DNA of 64,000 bases from NCBI RefSeq assembly GCF_905220565.1, contig NC_059399.1, positions 12,762,501 through 12,826,500 on the forward strand, in the 5' to 3' direction. The notes under the pieces are model-generated. The model worked only from the letters and a program-made list of their open reading frames with translations, was not told where the DNA came from and did no database searches. This DNA is from Melitaea cinxia (Eukaryota; Arthropoda; Insecta; Lepidoptera; Nymphalidae). Each line of letters begins with the position of its first letter. Position 1 is the first letter of the stretch. Both the position numbers and the translations under genes were made by a program. Positions 49,801 to 61,344 of the stretch are shown in pieces.

Positions 49801-52800
49801 CGATAAAATCGGATACTCTGTCTCATGCGTCCTCCACCAATCTAAAATGTCTTCCGAGCTGGCAGTTCTTGGTTTTCTCAGGTACTCCTCCAACTCGTCT
49901 ATTACTAAGCCTTGAAGACAAGATCCAGATGACGTCGAGGGACATTCATAGAGTTTATCAAAGTCTATTACGTCTTCATCTTCATCACATACTTTATTTT
50001 CTTTTTCTGGTAATTCCAGAGATTTGTTCAGTGAGTGTAGACTTTTATATTCTTCATAAAGTTCATTGAACTTGCGCAGACTTTCTGTTTTAAGTTGCTT
50101 CCCCCACATTGTCAGGTCAAAAGTCTGAGCCTTATGCCTTGGGTCTAAAATTAAAGAAGTACAATAAATCCAGTTGCTCTTCTTGTAATGTTTAAGCATT
50201 TTGTCTCGAGCTGCTTGGAAAGCTAGAATGAGCCTTTCATCCACTTCAGATCGATTAGGTTTCTCATCTAACTGTTTTACCATGGATTCAATTTTATCTA
50301 GCAAGAGATTGAATGATACAATGACTAGCGGTAATGTAACATATTTGTCTCCACCAAGTTTTGTACTTAAAAGTTTAAAGTTTATTAGAAATTTATGTAA
50401 TTTTTCGAGTACCTGCCATTCATTAGCTGTGATTTGAAAATCATTTAATTCGGTGACAGAACTGCACAATATGTCAATGCCCGCTCTCACTTTTAAACCA
50501 AATCCAATCATATCATGTGTGGAATTCCATCTCGTTGGACAGTCAAGAATGGCATTTAGATTTGATGGCACGCCAGCTGCTTCACAAGCAGACTGAAACT
50601 TCTTCTTCACTATCTCACTTCTTTTTATTTTACTGGAAATACTGCGTAACTTTGTTACAGATGTACGCGAGTCAGCAATATTTGGTGCAGATTCTTCATC
50701 TTCCTCATCCTCAGTTTCGTCTGCATAGTCTTCGTACTGCTGATCTTGCGCGTTAGTGTCAGACTCACAGTGTAATGCTAAGGTCTTTAATAAATCTTGT
50801 ACACCAAGGTTTAAAATGTGAGCAAAGCACCGGAAATGTTGATTGTCTGAATCAAAGTGTGGCGGCAGCTGTTTGCCCAGTTCATACATAAATTTGGTAT
50901 TTGCAGTTGCGTTGTCGACCGTGATACCTTGTATTTTATCAATTATGCCATATTCCAATAAACATTCATGGAAAATCGTTGCAATATCTTCCCCAGTATG
51001 TCGACCGCGTGATGGTATAAAATCAAGAACTACAGATTGATACTTCCATTCGTTGTCTATATAATGAATAGTAACCCCGTAGTAACTCCTACCAGCAATT
51101 GACGTCCACCCATCAATGGTAAAAGACATTTTAGATGATAATTGTTGAAGTCGTTCCTTGAGATTCAATTGGAGCTCTTCAAATCGCTCTTTGACTTTCC
51201 TTCTAAGTGTAGACCTTTTAGGAAACACCATATTAGGGCAAATACATTGAAAATATACTTGTGTAGCTTCGTCATCGAAAAATGAGAAGGGAAGATATTT
51301 TTTCACCACCCAATCAACTGTAGCTGTCGTGATGTTGTCACTGCTGTTTTCCGACTGAAACAAAACAATAAATCTTGTGTTATTATTTAAAACATACTAG
51401 GTTTGACCGTATAAGAGGAGGAGGTTTGTTGTTGTTAAATCGAGAAAATCGTTAAATTGATATTTGTTATATTAAGGTTGCACTGTACTGTAATTTACCA
51501 AAATAAAGTACTTAGTTAAACATTTTTTGAATATCATATCAAAAATTGACCGCTCCAGCGGGGTTCGAACCCGCGTCTCCGACGTACCGTGTCGGCGCTC
51601 TAGCCAATTAAGCTATGGAACGATACACCCGCTCGAGCGAAATTTTCGATATGATAATTTTAAATTACGGTTTAAGCGAACCGTGGCGCCGTCTATAGTG
51701 AGCTCTTTACAGAAACCCGTAACTATTCAAAGTTTCATATTACAATGAAAATCTTTGACAGGAGACGACACCGTGCTATTTTTAATATCTAAGATTTTAT
51801 TTTTGTGTTACCCACATTAGGAATTCTAAACATTTTTTGAATATCATATCAAAAATTGACCGCTCCAGCGGGGTTCGAACCCGCGTCTCCGACGTACCGT
51901 GTCGGCGCTCTAGCCAATTAAGCTATGGAACGATACACCCGCTCGAGCGAAATTTTCGATATGATAATTTTAAATTACGGTTTAAGCGAACCGTGGCGCC
52001 GTCTATAGTGAGCTCTTTACAGAAACCCGTAACTATTCAAAGTTTCATATTACAATGAAAATCTTTGACAGGAGACGACACCGTGCTATTTTTAATATCT
52101 AAGATTTCATTTTTGTGTTACCCACATTAGGAATTCTAAACATTTTTTGAATATCATATCAAAAATTGACCGCTCCAGCGGGGTTCGAACCCGCGTCTCC
52201 GACGTACCGTGTCGGCGCTCTAGCCAATTAAGCTATGGAACGATACACCCGCTCGAGCGAAATTTTCGATATGATAATTTTAAATTACGGTTTAAGCGAA
52301 CCGTGGCGCCGTCTATAGTGAGCTCTTTACAGAAACCCGTAACTATTCAAAGTTTCATATTACAATGAAAATCTTTGACAGGAGACGACACCGTGCTATT
52401 TTTAATATCTAAGATTTTATTTTTGTGTTACCCACATTAGGAATTCTAAACATTTTTTGAATATCATATCAAAAATTGACCGCTCCAGCGGGGTTCGAAC
52501 CCGCGTCTCCGACGTACCGTGTCGGCGCTCTAGCCAATTAAGCTATGGAACGATCGGTTCGAACGGGTTCGAACCCCACTGGAGCGGTCAATTTTTGATA
52601 TGATATTCAAAAAATGTTTAGAATTCCTAATGTGGGTAACACAAAAATGAAATCTTAGATATTAAAAATAGCACGGTGTCGTCTCCTGTCAAAGATTTTC
52701 ATTGTAATATGAAACTTTGAATAGTTACGGGTTTCTGTAAAGAGCTCACTATAGACGGCGCCACGGTTCGCTTAAACCGTAATTTAAAATTATCATATCG

Positions 52801-55800
52801 AAAATTTCGCTCGAGCGGGTGTATCGTTCCATAGCTTAATTGGCTAGAGCGCCGACACGGTACGTCGGAGACGCGGGTTCGAACCCCGCTGGAGCGGTCA
52901 ATTTTTGATATGATATTCAAAAAATGTTTAGAATTCCTAATGTGGGTAACACAAAAATAAAATCTTAGATATTAAAAATAGCACGGTGTCGTCTCCTGTC
53001 AAAGATTTTCATTGTAATATGAAACTTTGAATAGTTACGGGTTTCTGTAAAGAGCTCACTATAGACGGCGCCACGGTTCGCTTAAACCGTAATTTAAAAT
53101 TATCATATCGAAAATTTCGCTCGAGCGGGTGTATCGTTCCATAGCTTAATTGGCTAGAGCGCCGACACGGTACGTCGGAGACGCGGGTTCGAACCCCGCT
53201 GGAGCGGTCAATTTTTGATATGATATTCAAAAAATGTTTAGAATTCCTAATGTGGGTAACACAAAAATAAAATCATAGATATTAAAGTACTTAGTTGTTA
53301 CTGGCCGATTAAATGAAAATATGGGTGTTTATAAAAAATATTTAAGACGATAATTACATACTTAATATGTCGCACCCCTTGATGAAAACACCACTAACTC
53401 AAAAATACTTACGTAAGTTAATGGCGTTTTTGAAAGTATCGCATGAATAGCTACGCAGAGTTAAAATTCTTTTAACTGTTAAAAAAATATTCTTACCTGT
53501 CCACTTCTTCCAGCGGTTACTAAAAAGCTTGTGATATCTCCACTTAATTTTGGTTTAACAGGAAGAAATATTTCTGATTCCTTTTTGTGGAAAGATATTA
53601 GATGTTTCCTTAAGCCTGAAGTGTTTCTGTTTTTCATTTTTATTTCAATCTTTTTATGTTGGCACAATTTACAGAAGGCAGTTTGGGATGCATGAATTAT
53701 TTCGAAAAACTCCTCAAATTTGCTTTTGGGTCTTTTAGATCTGTGACTCAAACTCTCGTTACTCGGACTAGAATAATTTGAATCTTCGTCACTCATATTA
53801 AATTGTACACGTGATACGTTTTTAGAAAACAACGAGAATTAGTAAAAACAATTATTAAGTTAGACTCGAAGCACAGCTCAATTGGAAATGACTGGAATTA
53901 AAATAATTCCTTTATTTATAGTACGTTTCCTTGCTTTCTACCGCGCCGCCTCGCCACGTGCCGGCTCTATGAAAAGGATGCCGCCGCAAATCAAACAATG
54001 CCGCGTGCGGCGTACAAACACACACTAAATATTACCTACTTGTACAGACGTGACGCGTGAATAAAATATATGTAAAGAATTAGTGCCAATCACTATTCTT
54101 TACATATAAGTGAATGTTTTGGCGTACATCTATACTAATATTATAAAGCTGAAGAGTTCGTTTGTATGTTTGATAACAGAAGTTTTAAAATAAATAAATA
54201 AGTCCTGAACGTCACTATACCTCCAAAGTTACTATTCCTCGTGGACGAAGTCGCGGGCACAGCTAGTAAATACTTACTCCCATCATCTCTCTCAGAGATA
54301 TTCGGGCTGGTAAGTAATACAAAACTCTTATCGCAGGCTTTTTATTTTATTAGTAGTTAGTGTCAAATGTTATGATTTCGGCGTGGCGGCAACGATTGTT
54401 TTAGATTTCAAAAGAAGCCGCCGGCGCGTGTATCATAACCATATACTTCCGAAAAGCGGCAAATTTCTTTGAGAAGTAAGTACAAAACCTTTGATGCCGC
54501 ATTATCAAAGTGCCGATGGTTAAAACATAACTATGCATGCACTCAGTTTGATTTTAATAGATATTTTTTTATTCGCTATGTTTATGGTATTAGTCGTAAT
54601 GCGCATAGGTCCAGTTTTTCACATTCTTTGATACAGTTTTTTGCGTCTCATAGAATTCCTAAGCGTACCTACCTATACACCGAACTGTTACACCTAACTA
54701 CTCAGTGAAATAGCGCTAAGTCCTAGCTGCAAGACGCAAGAGTCTTGCAGGCTATGCTTGTTCTTGCTCAAGTCTTGCACGGTCAGTCTTGGTCTTGGTC
54801 TTGCTAAAAATACGCGGTCTTGTTCTTGGTCTTGGTCTTGCAAAAACGCAAGAACAAGACCAAGACTGCAAGACCAAGACTGAATTTGGGCAACACTAGT
54901 CTATTTGGTGGTATGGGGTAGGGGTGCGAGTGTGTTTATCACGCGTCGCATGTTTGCCGGTGTGCTATTGGTTGAACAGTTCGACGTTGACTCAAAATAC
55001 AATCGCGCACAAGTTTTAAATTAGGAAATAGTTATACATAGACAAGTGAGAATAAATTATTTATAACGTATAATTCTCGTCATGTAAAAAGAACGCTGGC
55101 TGTCAAAATAAGGCGATTTACAGTGTTGCCAACTCTTGAAAAAACTTTTTCCTACTGTCCATTTTTTGGAACAATCTTATTTGGTAAACAAACTACTGTC
55201 AATCGTAATTCATATTTTTTCCGCATTTATCACTCACTTTAACAACAGATTAGCATACGGACATTTGTAAAACTCCATTTACTACTTATTTCACTAAAAA
55301 ACAAATATCAATTTATCATTTTAAACACATAAAAACTATTAAAATACGAATATCGAGAGTACAGATAGTTAATATTTTTGAATACGACATTTCAATAACT
55401 AAAAAAATTGTTATTGCTTTTGTTTAAAAAAAAATGTAATTTTTAAAGTGATAATTGTTATACTTATTTAGTCCGGATATTCGCACTGGTATTTCTATTA
55501 TTTTTTAATGTATCTACCAATAACCATTATACGAAGCCGCGACTGAAAACCTAATAAAAAAATAAAACAGTAGTACTTTCGCGCGCGAGTGTACCCATGC
55601 GCAAACGCGCCCCCTCCAGTTTCTTTCGGCGTTCTTTTTACATGTCGCGAGTTATACTTGCATATATTACAAATTTGCATGCATATTTTACGTATGGTCG
55701 TAGTGTGTGACAACGTATACTCACCTCGTAGGTGTAGTTGCTGGCGTTGCACTTGGGCCCGATGTAGGCGACGTACACGACCACGCCCCACGTGCGGATG

Positions 55801-58800
55801 TCCACATCAACGCGTAGGTGAAACAACTCGCGCGCTACCATCACCAGCCAGTTGTCGTGTTGCTCCGAGTTCACCTTCATTGAGAACTTATGCTTTCGAC
55901 CCACCTTCAACAGCGGTAGGTGCTTTGTCTGGAAAGCATATAACGGACGTTATTAACTTTAACAAAATAAAGAAAGCAAAATTGAAAAAAATAATTAAAA
56001 TGTAGAAAGGGGTTGTTCTTTATCACGTGATGTTTTTTAGCAACTTTTTAACCTTGTGATATATGGTGACGTACAAAATATTATCTTTAAATGCAGATAA
56101 TAAATATAATCTGATTAAATTTTGGAAAATTAAGCATCGCCTTACAAATTTTCAGACAGACATCAAGGTTGCAGGCGTTTTTTGTTTGTTTTAGAAATCA
56201 CACGTTCCACGAAAAATAAATACACGTGTTATCTCATAACAGTCCCTTCTCCTCGATATTTTTTTTTTTTATTTTTTTATATATTTCGTAAAGTTTTTCT
56301 GACTCTCCCCCCAATCGAGTCTCACGCGATCGATGGAACGACCGCAAATTCAGAAAGTAGACGTTTACTTTGCGCAGTCTGAAAACAACAGCATAGAGTC
56401 TGCACAAGAGTGCAAGTATAAAGGTCAGGTGTGGGTACCTGGAAGTGCTGCGGCAGGTCGGCGAGCGCCAGCGGCGGGCGGTCGGCGCAGGCGGGCGCGG
56501 GGCAGTGGTAGTGGCGCGCGGCGCAGCTGGCCTCGTGCGCGGCGCGGCGCCGCAGCCGCGTCTCGCGCCCGCAGCCGTGGCGGCACGGGTAGTGCAGCAT
56601 CTCCGCCACCTGCCGGGCCCGGCCGTGTTATACTGGGTCGGAGCGGCAATCGAGCTAATATCTACTTACAACATTACTACAGACACTACCTTTGGCTTCA
56701 TTATTTGTTACTTGAATGTACTAATATGCGCAAGACTGAACTGGCTCAGGCTATTTGTGTCTGTCAGAAAGGTAAGGTCTCGCGTGCAGCGGTGCGGTAC
56801 CGTGGAGGTGTGTGCACGCGCTCATGTCCGCGCGAGCGAACGTGGCGCGTGCGAGGCGACGCACATACTCCTCCACGGTGGGCGTCTTGGTGTCGCGGTG
56901 GATGACGTCGTTCCTGACGTACCTCGTAGCTCCTACTATCAAGCGTAGGCACCGGTTCTGCTGGACCTGAAGCCGTCTGGCCTGGCTCGCCGAGCAGAGG
57001 GCGTACCAAACCGGGGCCGCATACGTCAATCGCGAGCGGACGTAGGTGTAGTCACTATATACTCACGGCCTCCATGGCGCGGTTGCGCACGGACGAGAAG
57101 GCGGTGCGGCACACGGGGCAGGCGGACAGGCGCGCGCGGCAGCGGCCGCACACGAGGTGGCCGCGCCGGCACTGCGACATGGGCGGCTCCATCCACTCCA
57201 GGCACACCGGGCACTCCAACAGCCGCAGCAGGCTCTGTGCGATACCATTGCGCATTACACATTCCGTCTTCTATATTTACTTTATAAGTAGTCTCAAGTG
57301 ATTAGGCCTAGCGAAAATAATAGTCATAATAAAAATCCCTCAAAATTTGCTATAAAAAATTTAAAAAAATGAACTATGAACCGCGACGATGCATACACCA
57401 CACGAGCATTTTAATGTTACCAATTGGGCTATTTCACTAATGGCGATTTATTAAAACTAGTGGTCGGAATTCGACCAAAATGAATTTAATTATAAGTTTG
57501 AACATTATTAAGGTTTTGTAGTCAGAGATTATAATTTCTACAACAATAAACAACAAAGTATATATGCGTGTGTGTCAAATACACGGTAGTGTGTAATGTT
57601 TTTTTTTTTATCAATTTAATGTATTTTTTTTATGCATCATTTTAAAAAATGTTACCATTCTGCACTCCTACTTCATATAAACTTTTCGAATTCTGCACTT
57701 CTAATTTATATAAACTTCGAAATTTCATACTACTCCGGTCCGTGCAATTATCGTTAAAAGGGGCACAAAGTTTTTATTTCACGTATTAATATATAGATGA
57801 TTTCGAATTTAAATTTATTTTTTTATCATGAAACACAACTTATAACTTTATAATGATTTTATCGCGGTTTATTAAGTTTTTTAAATGCCGACGTTTCGGA
57901 TACTTTACAGCAACCATTGGTCACGGGAGGACTGAGGTATCAGACGTCCTAACGTTACAAAATTATTCGACTACCCTTAAGTTTTTATCTGTGGCATATC
58001 ATGGTCGGTTTTTGATTTAATTATTTGAATAATGGGATCCCAAGTAGGAGGTAATGGCTGGCTATTCTCTATTGAAATTTTGATGTTTTTTAATTTCAAT
58101 AGCCTCACGGATCATCTTTGGCTAAAATCGGTATTCTTTTACGAGGACCTGTGGTTTATCAAATGTAATATAATGGCGAGCTTTGTCTAGACTATTAATT
58201 AAATATATTTAATTATATGAGACGATATTAACTTTTAAAGTTTTCAGGATCGCTATTACGTGAAAAGTTCGATACCTAAAAGGACTACCACACGTCTAGG
58301 TTTTAGACGAAGTCTCGTCCGAAAATAAACTTTCCATGTCATGCCCTCTCGCAAGAATTACGCTTCAGCCTGTATTATCCCACTACTGGGCATAGGGCAT
58401 AGGCCTCTTTCCCCATGTAGGAGAAGGATCAGAGCTTAATCCACCACACTGCTCCAATGTGGGTTGGCGGACATATTCCCTACTATGAGTAACGATCTCT
58501 ACCAGGTGTACATGATAACAACTGGCACCGACGGCTTAACCTGCTCTTCGAGGCACGGTGGGGAGACCCACAAGGACTGCACAAACACCCAGACCACGGC
58601 AAACAGCTGTATGGCCAATACAAATGTTTGTCATGTGCATTCGAACCCGCAAGCGCCAGCGCAACAGGTACAGGTACAGGCTGTGACCGTTACGCCAACG
58701 CGGCGTTTCAAGAATTGTTTTATATTAAATAAATCAAATAATTCCAGCTTATGTCATAAATTTTCCAGTGTTGAACTAACGTTACGTTTGGCAACAACTA

Positions 58801-61304
58801 TTGATGTTTTATTATTAAAATTGTGTAATCTTGGGTTTTTTGCAAAAATTTAACAAATTATTCATATCGATAAAGTGAGAGTAAGTAATGTTTCTATTAA
58901 AAGTAAATAAATAATTATGTCAATTGAGGCCATAACATTAAAATATTAATAAATACATACATACATTTAATCACGCCTCTTTCCCGTAGGGGTAGGCAGA
59001 GACCACTTCTTTCCATTTGCAACGATCCTTACATACTTCTTTCGCTTCGTCCACTTTCATTATTCCCTTCACACATGCTCTTCGGTTTAGGGTACTCTTG
59101 ACTTTTTTCAAGACGTCCCTTATTTGGTCTCGGAACATCCGCCTAGGTCTACCCCCTCCAACCCTTCTATTCACACTCGCATTATACACTTTTTTCGTCA
59201 ATCGTTCTTCACTCATTCTCTCGACTCGACTCTGAGCATATCTTTCTCAATTTTCAGACATCTTCACACACTACATCTTCACTACATCTTCTTTCAGACC
59301 ATTACGTTTCCTTACCTCACTATTTCTTATCCTGTCACACAGTTTAACTCCTATAATACTTCTTAACGCTCTCACCTCAACTGCATTTATTCTGCTTTCA
59401 TGTTTCCTCTGCCATACCCAACTTTCACTTCCGTACATGAGTGTATGAACTAACACCCCCTCGTGCACAGCCAAACGATCCTTGTTAGTCAATTTCCGAC
59501 TGCTCATAAAGGAGTGCAAAGCTCTATTCACCCTATTTCCTGCATTCACTCTTCTTTCAATATCACTCTCACACTTTCCATCTCTTGTAAACTTTGAACC
59601 CAGATACACAAACTCATTCACCTGTTCAATTTGTTCATCTCCAATCACGATATTGCAGTCTGTCACTGCCTCATCACTTTCGTCTTATTTACATATTTTT
59701 TTTAATATATATGTATAAATTTATCAAATTTACCTCGCTATATAAAACACTTACTCATGACCATGGGTTGACTGGAAGAAATCTCTTTCAGAGATAAGTC
59801 CAACTTTGCCTTAAACCGTAATATATAAACCTTATTATTATGTTGTTGTTACATATATTTTTGAGTGCAATAAAATATATATATACATTCATCTTCATTC
59901 CCTTTCTTAAAAGAAAAACAAAAGCTCCACTCATAGCAGTTACCATCTCCTGCAAGTCCTCGGCCGAAGACGCAAGTAATACTTGGTCATCAGCATAGAG
60001 AAGACATTTGACGAGTAACTCATTCATTCTCAACCCACTTTCATTCTCTTTTAAATCTGTCAAACAATTGTCCATGAACAGATTAAACAGCCTAGGTGAC
60101 GCTATACATCCCTGTCTAACACCTTTTTCGATATTAAACTCAATGTATGCCCCGTTTATCCTCACACAAGCACGAGAATCCCTATAAAGAGATTGCAATG
60201 CTCGTACGAGGACACTGCTCACACGATTTACGGACAAAGCTGACCACAATTCATTCCTCATCAGTCTATAATATTAATAACTAACATTTTTGCCGACCTT
60301 GACATGTAATATAAAAAAAAAAAACTTTAAATGTCTTACCTGATTAAATCCTTTGACCGAGTCCGGTTCTTTGTCTTTCGACGCTAAAAATTAAAAATAA
60401 TGGTTTCAGCAATGTTTGTTTACAACATTAAAATAAATATTGGATTGTATATTAAAAGAAATATTGGGAAATACATACATTCCCTTTTCCTCTTCACCCC
60501 TTGCCCTTGAACTGGTAGTACTTCAGCAGATTCAGCGATCTGCACTGTCATGTCCTGAAACAATATTTGCAAATATTAGCCCTGTCAATAAATGATCATA
60601 GCATGAAGGAACTTGAAACAAAAGTTTGATAAATTTGTCGAATAATCTATTGGTGCATTCACAGCATGCTTGACAGTGTTTAAAAGTTTGCCAAAGAAGA
60701 TACATATTAACCGAACTAAATTAAGGTCACAAAAAACACACATCAACAAGAAAGTGGCCTAACCTATTCTTGTTTAGGATACCGTGATTCGTGACCTAGC
60801 TGGTCAAGTTAGTGAAAAATCCTGCACATGGCCTTTAATATATACATATGGCTTAGGAGTAGAGGGTTGGTAACGCTATTGCGATGCTTCTGGTGTTCCA
60901 GGCGTTCATAGGTAACCGCTGACCAACAGTGGGTCGTATGCTTGGTTGCCACCCTAGTCATATAAAATATATATGTTTACTTCGTTGGGTTCATCGTCGC
61001 CTCCTGCTTGCTCAGCCGCCTCTGTGTTAGCATTACAGTCGTGATTATCGGTCCCCACTACATCAACCACTTCATCCTCGAGATTGTTGTCGCCGCTGGA
61101 CGTGTCCCCCGTATTAGCAGCCAGTTCTAGGTTCATAAATAAAATTCATAGTAAATATACATTACATCTGTATATGGACCGTAGATATTTAACAGAGAAA
61201 TTCGTAAATTTCAATAATAAATAAATATCTTATGACATACACACACGGCCGTCTGTTCCCATGTTAAGCAACTTAATGCTTGTGTTACAGGTCACAGCCG
61301 ACTG

Positions 61305-61344
<40 letters not shown>

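Larger units (their letters stand above)
51518..53282. mobile_element. Inverted array of 310-bp units, each with a tRNA-like gene
   Basis: From 51518 the unit repeats every 310 bp: three full units and about 105 bp of a fourth, to about 52555. Then the sequence turns over. From about 52575 to 53282 it runs as the reverse complement, with two complete tRNA-bearing copies and a partial one at the junction. Copies are nearly identical; single differences include GATTTTAT/GATTTCAT near 52105 and GATTTTAT/GATTTCAT equivalents on the right arm. Perfect 14-bp direct repeats flank the block. The array lies in the intron of the hAT transposase gene. It encodes no protein; the 73-codon frames in each unit are incidental. 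Confidence 0.85.
49061..54898 (-). mobile_element. Complete hAT transposon, 5838 bp
   Basis: Terminal inverted repeats TAGTGTTGCCCAAAT (49061-49075 and, reversed, 54884-54898) are identical over 15 bp and are flanked by a perfect 8-bp duplication GTCTATTT. An 8-bp duplication is the hallmark of the hAT superfamily. Arrays of GTCTTG/TCTTGG lie just inside both ends (49088-49215 and 54734-54884). The internal gene on the minus strand encodes an apparently intact transposase. The element sits in the last intron of the SIAH-like gene, in the same orientation as that gene. It has itself received a 1.77-kb tRNA-like array and a 138-bp Helitron-like insertion; without them it would be about 3.9 kb. 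Perfect target duplication and open frames suggest a recent arrival. Confidence 0.92.

Noticed and set aside
49767..51040. Plus-strand open frames over the hAT transposase
   Set aside because: Antisense shadows of the 571-codon transposase exon.
51527..53230. Five identical 73-codon open frames in the 310-bp units
   Set aside because: They span the tRNA-like gene on its antisense strand; identity follows from the DNA repeats. No protein features.
51518..53282. Regular repeats considered as a CRISPR-like array or a hammerhead-ribozyme retrozyme
   Set aside because: The units are 310-bp whole-unit repeats with no spacers, in a eukaryotic genome. The conserved hammerhead core (CTGATGA...GAAA) was not found on either strand.
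58464..58853. 129-codon frame and similar ones at 6446, 11144 and 62632
   Set aside because: They lie inside copies of the same tRNA-derived SINE; the peptides are translations of repeat DNA.
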